A stretch of 64,000 bases of DNA from Zeugodacus cucurbitae (Eukaryota > Arthropoda > Insecta > Diptera > Tephritidae), in assembly GCF_028554725.1 (NCBI RefSeq), contig NC_071671.1, positions 6,180,001 to 6,244,000 of the forward strand, read 5' to 3'. This document shows, one piece after another, positions 12,421 through 24,593 of the stretch; within the stretch, counting starts at the first letter, position 1, and every line of letters starts with the position of its first letter. The notes under the pieces were generated by a model, which made no database searches, was not told where the DNA came from, and saw only the letters and a program-made list of their open reading frames with translations. Both the position numbers and the translations under genes were made by a program.

Positions 12421-13094
12421 CAAATTATTTTGCATTTCAAGTATACTACGTAAACAAAATACATACATATGTTTACGTCATTCAGCATATCATATTATTA
12501 TACAAAACACAAAAAGTTTTCACTAATCCCTTAAGCGCTCTTAATAACTGTCTAAACAACTTGTACAAGCTTCTAAACAAACTTGAACTTTGCCAGCTCG
12601 AAATCCACTTGAGTAAAGGTGTGCCACACGTACACAAATTTGGAAGTTTTAAATTTCCTTAAAACAACTGTTATGCTGCCAATATTTAAATTTTTATTAT
12701 TTCTGAAAGATTTTTTAATTTCTTTTCGTTATTTCTTCTCAGCAACAAACATTTCTTTAAAGTGATATTAAATAAAATGTCATGTACTCGTATGAAAGTT
12801 GAGTGCCAGCAAAAGCAACAAAAAACATAAAAAAGAAATGCAGAAACGTGACCTGATTTAAGTGTGTGTTAAAGGTTTCTTTGTGCTTGTTATTATTATT
12901 GTTGTTTAGGTTTTTTTATTCTCTATGCGAAACTTTTTGTTTTGCTGCAGCAAATCTCAAAGCAGAAAAGTTTTGAGAAAGCACATGGTTGCATAAAAAT
13001 GAAGTTGAAAAGTTTTGAATGCAACAAAAACAACAATAACAGGAATGAAATTAAACTATGAAGGAAATTGGTAGAGAGTGGCATTACAGTGAAA
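12421..13094. other. Non-coding stretch before satellite
   Basis: No supported gene; an 87-codon ORF at 12399-12662 lacks any recognisable feature. Confidence 0.4.
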
Positions 13095-14005
13095 TTCAAA
13101 TAATAAAATAAAATAAAATAAAATAAAATAAAATAAAATAAAATAAAATAAAATAAAATAAAATAAAATAAAATAAAATAAAATAAAATAAAATAAAATA
13201 AAATAAACTAAAATTAAAAATAAAATAATAAAATAAAATAAAATAAAATGAAATAAAATAAAATAAAATCAAAAAATAAAATAAAAAAATAAAATAAAAT
13301 AAAATAAAATACAAAAAATAAAAAAATAAAGTAAAATAAAATAAAATAAAATAAAATAAAATAAAATAAAATAAAATAAAATAAAATAAAATAAAATAAA
13401 ATAAAATAAAATAAAATAAAATAAAATAAACTAAAATTAAAAATAAAATAATAAAATAAAATAAAATAAAATGATATAAAATAAAATAAAATAAAATAAA
13501 ATAAAAAAATAAAATAAAATAAAGTAAAATAAAATAAAATAAAATAAAATAAAATAAAAAAATAAAAATAAAATAAAATAAAATAAAATAAAATAAAATA
13601 AAATAAAATAAAATGAAATGAAATGAAATGAAATGAAATGAAATGAAATGAAATGAAATGAAATAAAATAAAATAAAATAAAATAAAATAAAATAAAATA
13701 AAATAAAGTAAAATAAAATAAAATAAAATAAAATAAAATAAAATAAAAAAATAAAATAAAATAAAATAAAATAAAATAAAATAAAATAAAATAAAATAAA
13801 ATAAAATAAAATAAAATAAAGTAAAATAAAATAAAATAAAATAAAATAAAATAAAATAAAAAAAAATAAAAAAAAAATAAAATAAAATAAAATAAAATAA
13901 AATAAAATAAAATAAAATGAAATGAAATGAAATGAAATGAAATGAAATGAAATGAAATGAAATGAAATAAAATAAAATAAAATAAAATAAAATAAAATAA
14001 AACTA
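13095..14005. repeat. Pentanucleotide (AAATA)n satellite, about 0.9 kb
   Basis: Almost the whole interval is AAATA repeated, with interspersed variants. Two blocks switch to AAATG (about 13610-13665 and 13915-13970). The interruption AACTAAAATTAAAAATAAAA occurs twice (about 13205 and 13430). Apparent ORFs such as 13096-13314 on the minus strand are artefacts of the repeat. Confidence 0.97.
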
Positions 14006-14009
14006 AAAT

Positions 14010-16200
14010 AATTTTTCTTTTTAATTTTTTTTAAATATTTTTAAATATTTATTTTAAATTTTTTGTCTAGAAATTGTTTCATATTTTTTGTGCCATACAT
14101 ATGATTGCCATATGCACATTTATATTTGTTTATTATTTGTTGATTTTACTGCCTCGTGCTGTCTGTGTTTTTGCCAGACGGCCACTAAAAATATAATCGG
14201 CGCCAATCAATCATGTTCTTTTGCTTTAGTTTATATTTTTAAATTGTTTGTCGTACTTAAGAAATGTAGTTGAGTATTTTTTTTTTATTTTCAAACAATT
14301 TCTTCAAATATTTTAGTATTGTATTTGTTTCAGTCACGCCCACTTTCAAATTTTTGCATTATTATTATTTTTTTTTTTAAGTAAATAGGTCAACTCTTTA
14401 GTACTATTATTTTTGTAGTTTTATTACAAAATATATGCTTTTATTTTTGCATGTATTTTTATAAATTTTTGTGACTGTAATATATTATTTTCTGAATTAT
14501 TTATTCATTCTTCCATTAATTTTTTGGATTGTTGCCAGCTCGAATGTATCATCATTTAATATATATTTCATTAATTTTTTTATTCTCATTTTTTAATCTC
14601 CATTTGTTTATATGTTTTGTGGCTTTAAAAAATAAGCATTTATATTTTTTTTTGTGAAAAAATACATTTTTCTTTGGATGATTAAAATTTCAAAATTTTT
14701 CAATGATTTAAAATATACACTGTGTGACAAAAGTATGCAGCATCAAGTTCACATATGTATATGTATACATGGAAGCTCTTAACAGAAATTAGAAATCTGA
14801 GTTAATAAATTTATACGATTTATATATGTGAATAAAAAAGAGTTGCCAACTATCTAAGAAATTTTAACATAAAAAATTTATTAATTTAAAAAAATCAAGT
14901 CTTATTTTCTCATGGAACATAATTATATGGCCATTTATTTTGCATTTCAAAAATATGTTCATCAAGCATTAATTTAAAATGATTACTTTGCTAGTTTCAT
15001 TAATTTAATTATTTTTTCATTTTTTTATTAATCTAATTTTTTGGTACTTTTTTTTTTTTTTTTGGTACACTGAAAATGCAATTTACAGCCACTTAAACTT
15101 CATTTTACAAGTCATTTGTAGAATGTGAAATTTAGAATTTTTACTGCGTCGCACTTTAATGACTCAAGTAATTTACAGAAGCGAGATGCTAATTACGATT
15201 TGTGTGGCTAAAACATGTATGTATTTAACGACATTTACTAAAATGAGTTAAATTATTTTTGTAAATAAACGCATGTACAGAAATAACAATAACGGTGGAA
15301 AATAAAAAATGCGCATTTGACAAATTAATGTAAATTGTCGATGATATCAGCTGATGATATCAGTTATGAAAAATATGAGAGACATATGAAGGTTAAATTT
15401 TAAGTGTCTGGAAAATAAACAGTAATTTTCAAATTTTTACAAAACACTGTAACGCAGTTGAATGCATTTTAAAATATTAATTTTAATTAATTTAATTAAA
15501 CTAAAATAAGTTAAATTAAAAATAATTCATAAAAAAAATTAAAATAATTATAATATAAATATTCACACACATTTATGCTTGAAATAAGTAAAATACAACA
15601 ATTTTAAATTTATTTTCTAATTTAAATATTTTTTAAATTTTATTTTCTCCTTTTTAAACTGCACTCTTCAATGTTAGTCTCTTTAAAAAAATTAAATAAA
15701 AAGTAAACTGCCAGTAAATCGATTTGTGTTGCTTCTCTACAACGTTTTTTGCTTAAATAAACAGCAATAAGTATGCTTGGCAGCCTAGGCATTCGAGTAC
15801 TTAACGGCCAATTAAATGTTGTATTGACAAACTGTCAGTGTGCAAATGGTTTGCTGACATATTGTTTTAATGAAAGCTTTTAGTGTGTTTATAAAAAAAA
15901 TATGCCAAAGAGAGAAAAATAATAGAAAAATATAATAATAATATATAAAAAATAAACGCAGTTTATGTTAAAGGAAATTTATACATTTTTTTTTATAGAT
16001 TTCACCAAATTTTTAATTTATTTTCGTAGAATTTTTGTCAAAAAATTTATAGTTTTTTATTAAAAAAAATGTTTAATAAGACGATAAAAATGTGTAAGAT
16101 TCTTAAAATAAAGTTAAGCAGTATTTACAACCCGATTATTTATGGCTACTATAGCATAATTGCGATTGCCATGCATAATATACATTTTGGTATACGAATT
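14010..16200. other. Non-coding AT-rich stretch
   Basis: No gene is supported. The words GATGATATCAG occur twice in tandem near 15340-15365, and CACTGTGTGACAAAAGTATG near 14718 resembles a transposon terminus without a partner. Confidence 0.4.
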
Positions 16201-16204
16201 GATG

Positions 16205-16640
16205 CAATAATCGTGGCAGTAGTTTTACATAAAAGAGTTGTTATTTTATTTAAAAAAATATATTTTTTTATAAATTTAGTAATTTTTTTCATTAATTTTT
16301 TTTATAATTTAATTAAAACAAGTTTTTAATTCAATAAAAGATTTGAAGACAGTAGTTTTACATATAAGAGTTGTTATTTTATTAAAAAAAATATTTTTTT
16401 ATAAATTTAGGAATTTTTTTTATTAAATTTTTTATAATTTAATTAAAAAAAGTTTTTAATTCAATAAAAGATTTGAAGACAGTAGTTTTACATATAAGAG
16501 TTGTTATTTTATTAAAAAAAAAATATTTTTTTTATAAATTTAGGCATTTTTTTTAATTAAATTTTTTATAATTTAAGTAAAAAAAAAGTTTTTAATTGAA
16601 TAAAATATTTTAAGATATTTTTTTTATTTAATTAATTTTT
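16205..16640. repeat. Tandem repeat, about 130-140-bp unit, three copies
   Basis: The unit starting CAGTAGTTTTACATA-AAGAGTTGTTATTTTATT is present near 16214, 16352 and 16482. Each copy continues with ATTTTTTTATAAATTTAG and GTTTTTAATTCAATAAAAGA. The last copy decays into poly-T/A-rich sequence. Confidence 0.8.
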
Positions 16641-18425
16641 TTTTTTAATTAAAGATTTTTTTATTTCATTCAAGATCTCTTTTTAATTTAATTAAAAAAA
16701 AATTAATTTAAATAGTTTTAAACTCAATAAAATATAGTTTTTTTTAAATTTATTTGAAGGTATTTTTTCCATTTAATTGTAATTTTTTATTTAACTAAAG
16801 ATCTTTTTTAATTTAATTAAAGAAATTTTTTAAAATTAAAAAAAAAAAATATTTTTTATTAAAGAAATACATTAAATTATTCGAATTTTCCCATCTACAC
16901 CCCTCATTATATAAAACGCGCGTATTTAAATTTAATCAATTCCCCTCTCAATAATTGCAATTGCAAGCGTTAGCAGCGTGTTTATCTAATAATATACACA
17001 AATGCATGTGGAGGAGGGTGCCTTTAATAGGCGGCAATATAATGGAGATATGCATTTACAATGGCGAAAATAAATAGCGACGCCTTAAAGCTTTTTGGTT
17101 TTTTTTTGTTTTGTAAAGCCCCACATGAAAACTGCGTCGCAGGTAATTACGTTGCCTTTTCCAGCGTAAATTATAGAGAGCGGTGACAAATCGCGCGACG
17201 CTGCAACACTATTTGGGGCTGCAATCGCGAGCTTAATGACGCCACCTTTCGCTTTTGCATTCAACGTGGGGTGCATGCAGTTATTATTGTTGTTGTGCTG
17301 GTGTGTATATTGTACTCTACTCTTGTTGTTGCTAGCATTTCCGTTGCCGCAATTGCAGTTGCTTGTTACTTATACGCCGCGTTGACCCGGCAATGCCACG
17401 CGCAAATCGTCAAATTGTCCTTCACCGTTATTATTGGCCAGCTCCACTCATTCACTCACTCACTCACTGGTGCATGTGCATAGGTAATGCTCGACAACAC
17501 ACACACATACACACATACACATGCATATATTAGCGTTTACTTGCTGACCGCCGGCTATTGTCAATGTTGTTGTTGCCGTAATTCATGTGTGTTATTGATT
17601 TTTTCCTCTGGCTAATTTTCTACGTTTTTTCCATTTTTTATTTATATTTCATATATCATTGGCTTTCGTGCGGTCAATTCGTACAGTGTTTTCCGCACAA
17701 TCGTATGTACCGTTCTATAACTACAATATATGTTATTCTCTTGCCCGTGAGTGTGGGTTTTGCTTGTTTACTTTTACTTAAGCAGCACGTGCCTTTCTTT
17801 AGCTTCTCATTGGTATTTCTTTGGCAAATTAGTGCTCTTATAGGCATATAGCCTTAACTAATTACACATAAATAAATGAATTTTATATACTTGTTTGCTT
17901 CTGTTGCTCATTCATGTTGCCCGCTTGGTTCAATATTTTATTTATTCTTCTAATTAATACTTCCTTCCGCCACCAACGGCTTTGCGCTCATTTGCTTATT
18001 CTCCTTTGATTTTTTTTTTGTTTTTGCCAAAAGTTCAACGCGTGTCCATTATTTCCATTATTCCCTTCCCATGTTTGTTGCTTAATGGCTACTGCCTTGT
18101 CTACCCTTGCTTATTGCTTACTCTCCTTAATGTCCTTAAATGATTTGTTTGTCGCTGGCGACAGTTTTCGCCAGACGCACTTAAGGTCATTTGTGTATTC
18201 CGAAATGTTTTTTATTTTTATATGTAGAACTGGAAGTAAACTTCAAGATATGCTGTATAGATTATTTAATAAATATTTTAAACATAATTTAAGAAAATAC
18301 TACTCATAGAGAAAATATTTTCCGAATTTATTATATTTTATAATTATTATTTTTTTGTAATAATATTATTAGTTAGAAATATGACGCAATTATAGTCAAA
18401 TATGAAATTATTTACACAAAATTAG
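16641..18425. other. Non-coding; less AT-rich patch and simple repeats
   Basis: Between about 17080 and 17570 base composition becomes more balanced, with CACTCACTCACT and ACACACACATACACAC simple repeats. Short ORFs here (17085-17276 minus, 17271-17483 plus) have no domain. It could be a conserved regulatory patch, but that is only inference. Confidence 0.4.
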
Positions 18426-18429
18426 ACAT

Positions 18430-18620
18430 CAATCATACTGAAGCATAGTCGAGCAAGTTCAAGCGTGGTCAATTATTTACATAAAACTAGTCATCAATCG
18501 TACTCAAGCTTATTCAAGTATGTTCAAGTATCCTTAATTTTGACATCAAAGAAACTAATTCTTTAATGTCGCTTCAAAAACACTTCTAAACTGAAAAAAT
18601 TTGTTTCAATAAAGTAATTT
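18430..18620. repeat. TTCAAGCWTG-type degenerate repeat, copy 2
   Basis: Short AAGCATAGTCGAGCAAG / AAGCTTATTCAAG units are followed by GTCGCTTCAAAAACACTTCT, mirroring the copy at 12215-12420. Confidence 0.55.
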
Positions 18621-18621
18621 T

Positions 18622-19755
18622 TATACTCTCGCAACAAAGTTACTAAATATAGTCATATTTGGATGTATTTTTTTATTTGGAAGTTGGCATGGCCCAGCCC
18701 CAAAAAGGTTTTTTGTACATATCTCACAAACCAATAAAGCTATATGAACCAAACTTTCTGCAGTGGTTTCCCTTACGTACCCCATCACATATCATTAAAA
18801 TAGTTGAAATCGGATAATAACCACGCCCACCTCTCATACAAAGGTTATGTTGAAAATTTCTAAAAGTGTGTTAACTCACTAACGAAAAACGTTAGAAACT
18901 CTAAATTTTACAGAAAAAATGGCAGAAAGAAGCTGCAACCAGATTTTAGATCAATGGGGGTTCCCTCGCCAACTTATGTGTCAAAATCCATATTTCAGAA
19001 ACTAAACGACCGATTTTAAACGACCGAAATTTGGTACATAATATCTTCTTGACACTCTTATAACACGTGTGGAAAATGGATGAAATCGGTTCACAACCAC
19101 CACAACTTCCTATGTAGCTCAATTTTGAACTCCATCTTATTCCTTCACTTTATAAGATATACATAAGGAACCAATGAAGATAGCGAAATAAAAACACAAA
19201 TACTGTATATGATCCGTGGCATCACTTGTGAAAAAATTGTCGAAATCGGACTATAACTTTTCAATGCCCCGGATATAGAATATGAAGAACTCAGTGCCTA
19301 ATGGTAATTTTGCACCGAGAATATCGGTAAATCTCTCGGATATCTCAATTTAATTTAGAGAAAATCGTTTTCTTCTAATAGTATGTCTCTGTACCAGAAA
19401 TGGTTTAAACCGGGTCATAAATTCCCCTAGCCCTCATATAGCTAATTATAAGATTTTCAAAAATATGATGGGCTTAATAAATAGCTTATAAATCGGTTAA
19501 TATGTGAAATATCTTAGCCAAATTAAGTGTGCATATACTCTCAGATATAATGTATGTTGGTGATGAAAATGAGTGAAATCGGTTCAGAAATTACCTCAGC
19601 CTATATACTATATATGATGATTTTCGTTTTTCTATTGGACATTATGCCGAATATATGAATCAAATTGTGTGTTATCTTAATAAAATTTCTTCAATAAATT
19701 GCGAGAGTATAGAATGTTCGGTTGCACCCGAACTTAGCTTTTCCTTACTTGTTGT
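18622..19755. repeat. Dispersed fly repeat ending GTTCGGTTGCACCCGAAC
   Basis: It opens TATACTCTCGCAACAAAGTT and closes GCGAGAGTATAGAATGTTCG followed by GGTTGCACCCGAACTTAGC, so ACTCTCGCAA and TTGCGAGAGT form inverted ends. This non-coding repeat type is common in tephritid and muscid genomes. ORFs within it are incidental. Confidence 0.65.
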
Positions 19756-19814
19756 ATATTTATTTTTATTCATCCGGTCTAAGACAACACTTCTCCAAAA
19801 ATATCTTAAAATAA

Positions 19815-20085
19815 CAATATGTATGTATGTGATTTGCGTTGCAACCGTTTAGCCGGATATAGCCAAATCGACGATAGTGCGCCACTTCTCTCTCTCGCCT
19901 TCGCAGTTCGGCGCCAGTTGGAGATCCCAAGTGTAACCAGGTCGCTCTCCACCTGGTCCCTCCAACGGAGTGGAGACCTTCCCCTTCCTCGGCTTCCTCC
20001 GGCGGGTACTGCATCGAACACTTTCAGAGCTGAAGCATTTTCGTCCATTCGAACAACATGACCTAGCCAGCATAGCCGCTGTCTT
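19815..20085 (-). mobile_element. LINE 3' fragment, copy 2
   Basis: Reading the minus strand gives the same ORF end as copy 1 (ALKVFDAVPAGGSRGRGR, then VTLGISNWRRTAKARER), stopping at the SIWLYP region after a frameshift, with the tail ACATACATACATA at 19819-19830. It is heavily 5'-truncated. Confidence 0.8.
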
Positions 20086-20089
20086 TTAA

Positions 20090-21125
20090 ATAAAAATATA
20101 AATATACTCCAGGAAAAAATAGTATGTACTTCCTTAACGTCTGTATTTTTTCGGAAGCATTTTATTTTTACTAAAAATAAAACTTTTTTTTTGTATAAAA
20201 CAACAACAATATCTAACGTATTTCGTCTCGCGGCTTATCAGCAATGCCAAATGCTGCCTTGAAAAAACTATGCTACTGTAAGAATCACAAGAATTTATAA
20301 TAAAGTAACTTAAAAATTAGGCGTGTATGTACATATGAATATGTATAAATATGTATAATAAATTGTGATAACGTTACGACAACATTTTATGAAGGGAATT
20401 TTTAAACATACATAAGTACCTCAAGCAATTGAAATGATAACAAAACACAAACAAAAATTATTATTATTTTTTTTTTTTTTAATTTTGTTGATTGTTTGGT
20501 GTCAAGTTCATTGATACTTTTTACAAGTTTCATTTCTGTTTAATAAATAATGAGCAAAATGAATATGAATTTCTTATACCAGAGTACAGATTTCCAAGAA
20601 ATTGAATACGAATTTGCATTTTATATTTCATATATTTTTTATTGTTATATTTACATGTGAAATTAACAAATTTCAACTTAAATATTAAAATACGATTTAC
20701 GTTTGCTGACTTCCCATTTCTTTAAGAATTTCTCACACTTTTTGTCGTCAGCAAGCTAATACGCTTAATTAAATGAAACACACGCTTTGCTCATGAAAAC
20801 ATAACAAAATGAGTAAGGCAGGGCTAATTTCAGGCACTGCGACATTCATTCGGTTGCTAATTAATCTGCGTCGTATGAATTTAATTATGATTATTGTTTA
20901 GTAACCGAAATAGTTACTTTGAAAACTGACAGTCGGTGGGTAGAAGTCAACCAAAGCGACGATAATTAATATATACGGTATCGAGAACATTACAATTACT
21001 TTTCGGATGGGATTTGCCAAATATGCGAGATAAAGAATATAAAATCGTCCGATTTCACTCTTTGAAATAAATAGGAGAATAATAATAGGAATATAAGGGA
21101 ATCCGGATTACCAAAGACATATCAG
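20090..21125. other. Non-coding stretch between LINE copies
   Basis: No gene is supported. Near 21090 the words GGGAATCCGGATTACC resemble the terminal sequence of the Tigger-like element at 21905-22867, suggesting the LINE copy 3 inserted into or beside that element. Confidence 0.4.
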
Positions 21126-21127
21126 AA

Positions 21128-21900
21128 CTATGTATGTATGTAATTGGCGTTGAACCGTTTAGCCGGTTATAGCCGAATCGATGAGAGCGCGCCCCTCCTC
21201 TCTTTCCTTCGCTGTTCGGTGCCAGTTGGAGATTCCAAGTATAACCAGGTCGCTCTCCACCTGGTCCCTCCAACGGAGTTGAGGCCTTCCCCTTCCTCGG
21301 CTTCCTCCGGCGGGTACTGCATCGAACACTTTCAGAGCTGGAGTGTTCGGACAACATGACAACGTAACATCTGTCTTTTTATTCGCTGAACTATGTCAAT
21401 GTCGTTGTAAAACTCGTACAGCTCATCGTTCCATCGTCTGCGGTATTCGCTGTTGCCAATGTTCTGAGGACCATAAATCTTGCGTAAAATTTTCCTCTCC
21501 AAAACTCCTAGTGTCGTCTCATCTGATGTTGACATCGTCTAAGCTTACACCATAAAGCAGAACGGGAATAATAAGCGATTTGTTGAGTTTGATTTTGGTT
21601 TGTCGAGAGAGGACTTTACTTTTCAATTGCCTACTCAGCCCAAAGTAGCACCTGTTGGCAAGAGTGATTTGCGATGGATTTCGAGATTCCAATCGTCAGG
21701 CATGCTTTCTTCCGACCATATTTTGCAAAGAAGCTGTTGCATGCACCTTATCAGTTCTTCGCCGCCGTATTTGAATAGCTCGGCCGGTAATCTATCGGCC
21801 CCCGCCGCTTTGTTGTCCTTCAGGCGGGTAATTGCTATTCGAATTTCTTCATGGTCGGGTAATGGAACATCAGTTCCATCGTCATCGATTGGGTAATATA
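21128..21900 (-). mobile_element. LINE fragment with internal deletion, copy 3
   Basis: From 21900 downwards the minus strand encodes an early reverse-transcriptase segment (ITRLKDNKAAGADRLPAELF, GGEELIRCMQQLLCKIW), which then jumps to the ORF end (PALKVFDAVPAGGSRGRGRP, RALIDSAITG). The middle RT region, with its catalytic Asp-Asp, is absent. The tail ACATACATACATA is at 21130-21142. Stops and frameshifts interrupt it. Confidence 0.85.
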
Positions 21901-21904
21901 AATT

Positions 21905-22867
21905 CTAAATTTAATTGAAAAAATCGGTTAATTTTGTTTGGCGAACGCGTTTTTGTTTAGCCTCCATTGCTCGCTGCCGTAGCGTTCTAAGAATACACAA
22001 ACTGTCCGATTCAATGTTATTTTACTCTGATCATTGTATACAGGTGCTGAAGTTTTTAGTAGCATGTTCATGTTTAGCTTTTGGTTCATTGTTTTCGACT
22101 TCTTCAACGGAGGAATCGTCGTCACTATAGAGTGGTAAATGCTCGTAATCTCCAATAAACCATTCACTAATTTCAGATTGTGGCAGTTGATGATTATTAT
22201 TATTTATTCTCTGTTATCAACTAGTAAAATAGCTTTTCCATCTAGGTTGTTTTCCGCTTGAAAATTTTTACTTGTTGGACAAACGACTCGTGTAACCATT
22301 TTACGAAAATAGTTGAAGCCATCCAGGCATTTTTTGTCGAGTAATATTCAACTGAAATATCGCTACAGTTCTTAAAAGCTCTGGGATTTTTCGCTTTTCC
22401 AATGACCACCATTTTAAGTTTATGTGTGCCATCAGCGTTTGCACAAGCAAGAAATGTGCACCTCTCTTTAGAGGTTTTTCTCCCTGGAGCACTTCTTTCT
22501 ACAGTAGACACCCATGTTTGATCAGGAAGTAATTTCCAGAATAATGCGGTTTAATCCATCATAGCATTTTGTGTGAACTTTTTGATGTCATTTTGATGCA
22601 AAACTGAGCACTTATTCGGGTATTCCCCGTTCTACAAGTATGAAACAAAGCACACGCATAAGTGGCGAAATAAAGTGTGTGAGCGAATGTCAAATAAAGC
22701 ATAAAAGCGAATGTAGTGAATAATAAACATGTGATCCGGATTAGAGAATACGGATAGAGAATGTCGGTTCGGATTACAAGGGACATAATAGAAATTTTGA
22801 ATTTTTTAACCCTATCCGGATTGCTGTGGAATCCGGATTAGGCCGTGTTCGGATTAGCGGACCTCTA
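21905..22867 (-). mobile_element. Degenerate Tigger/pogo-like DNA transposon
   Basis: The minus-strand frame at 22242-22511 contains SKERCTFLACANADGTHKLK, VVIGKAKNPRAFKN and NAWMASTIFVKWLHESF, the DDE-domain signature layout of jerky/Tigger transposases. A C-terminal acidic piece follows at about 21928-22170 with frameshifts. The 22867 end reads AGCGGACCTCTACTG followed by TA, giving a CAGTAGAGGTCCGCTAATCC terminus. The opposite terminus is not intact. Confidence 0.8.
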
Positions 22868-22869
22868 CT

Positions 22870-23960
22870 GTATCACGAAACTCGTGGGCCTAGTTCAGTC
22901 AAGATTCCAATCTAACTGAAGGCATGCATTGTATTACCAGATCATTTGGATTCAAATATATAATTTATGTATTTTGATTAAGTATCAAAAATTAGGGGAA
23001 CAAAATAATTCTACTCTGTGCAACAAGTTGCTGGTATAAAAATTCGTATAATAGGCAACAAACAGTTCAAATTTCAATGAAAATAAACACATTATCTTGC
23101 ATGCCTACATATTTATATGTAATTAAAATAATGTACTTAAGCAAATATTATCTTTTAATTAAATTTCAATAAGATTTAAGCTTTCTCGCGTTGGTTTTTG
23201 ATGTACATTTATACATAGTTGTTGGTTATGTTAGGTTGACACAGAGAAGGCCTACTTTTGCTCGAGTCTTCATTGCCAGGAACTTCGTAAATAGTTATTT
23301 TTTTATGTGTTATGTTTTTTATATATAAGTCCTGTAAAGACATAATCTTTTGAGAGTTAAAAATATGCCTCAAAGAGGTCAAGATGATATGCTGATTCTA
23401 TAGCGTCATCCCTCGAGCAGCACGAATGAACCTAATTTAATTTAATTTTTAATATTCAGTTTCAATGAACTTCATAGTACCGAGCAGTTACCCAAGAGAC
23501 CATGAAACCTTAGCCGGCCTCGAATTTCAGGGGCTTTATTTCTTATGAGAACTTTTATTCAATTTTTCTGGGAAACTAAATATGTTCGACTTAAAAATTT
23601 AATTTTCTAGTGGACAATAAGTTATGTAAAAATAATTTCAATAATGTGGCAGCACCAGTAAACATTTTTGAACTTCGAAAACAAATTTGAAAACAATTCC
23701 GCAAAAGTTTTACAAATGTATACATAAAACAAAATAAAGAAGTTGACAACTTAAAAAAATAATATTATAAGAGTTCAAAAAAGAATTACAAAAATAGAAG
23801 AATACATTCAAATTAATTATAATATTTCACAGTATTGTTTTTAAAAAATGCATGAATATCAAAGAACATACTGAAAGCTCGAATAATAATTATTTATTTT
23901 ACACAAAAGTGCAATTCATCTCTTAAAAAAATAAATAAAAGTGTTATTTTGGTGTTATAA
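22870..23960. other. Non-coding stretch upstream of first coding exon
   Basis: No gene. A patch at about 23220-23450 (GTTGGTTATGTTAGGTTGAC onward) resembles common dipteran dispersed repeats. Sequence from about 23905 may be 5' UTR of the exon starting at 23966; an acceptor CACAAAAG at 23907 is possible. Confidence 0.45.
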
Positions 23961-23965
23961 AGACA

Positions 23966-24593
23966 ATGGGAGATGACCCCACGCCCCACAAACGCTCCAC
24001 ACAGCATAACAGTGCCTCGAATGGCACATCGGGCAACATAAGCAGCAGCGAAAGCAACAGCAGCCGGAACCCCAGCAGCATTAATGTGCCGCAGCCCAAC
24101 ACCGTTACGGACGATGATCGTGCAACAACAAGCCGCAACGCACAGCAGCTGCCGCAGCCTGGTAAACGGCACGAGCGCGAGAACGAGATCAATCCGAATC
24201 GCATTTACAGACTCGGCAGTCGTGTCCTGTATCGGGCCAATTCTATGGCGACGACCGCAACGCAATTACCCAAAACATGCCTGCAAAAGTCCAACACCTG
24301 GTGTCTAACACAATGGTGTAAACTGAAGCGTGCTGTGAATAAGAGACGACGTGTCGCCGATACACCCGAATCGCAGGTGATTTGTCAGCGTTGCCGCAAA
24401 GCGTGTCGACGCCTGGACGAGGTGTTGCGCGTGCAGGAAACCTTATCGGAGACAAAAATGGAAGTGCCAGTCGGGCCGCCGGTGGAGGAGGATATGCCGG
24501 ATTATGCGCCAACGAAAAAGCGACCGGCTTTTCTATGTTCTGCCTGCAAACGCGGCAATAATTGTCAAACTGAACGGAATGCGACATTCCACT
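23966..24593 (+). CDS. ATP8A: Alternative first coding exon N1 of the flippase (Cys-rich)
   Basis: This exon gives a 209-residue cytosolic N-terminal extension with no membrane segment. It begins [14 protein letters not shown], runs through a Ser/Asn/Gln-rich stretch to about residue 60 and a basic middle ([13 protein letters not shown]), then has C140-x2-C143-x3-C147 and C191-x2-C194-x5-C200. Four to six of these Cys could bind a metal; this is inference. The ATG has a good context (GACAATGG). Coding ends at CAC T|GTAAGTC, phase 1, and joins 36584 to give Tyr-Asp-Glu-Asp. GC-rich codon use contrasts sharply with the flanks and supports real coding. I do not recognise a known domain. Confidence 0.8.

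Noticed and set aside
13096..13314. Minus-strand ORF rich in FILFYF
   Set aside because: It is translation of the AAATA satellite.
14718..14745. CACTGTGTGACAAAAGTATG as a Tc1-like terminus
   Set aside because: No matching inverted partner was found nearby.
23894..24265. Minus-strand 123-codon ORF opposite exon N1
   Set aside because: It is a shadow of GC-rich exon N1; the plus frame has the good start and a phase-correct donor.
24243..24587. Minus-strand 114-codon ORF
   Set aside because: Also antisense shadow of exon N1.
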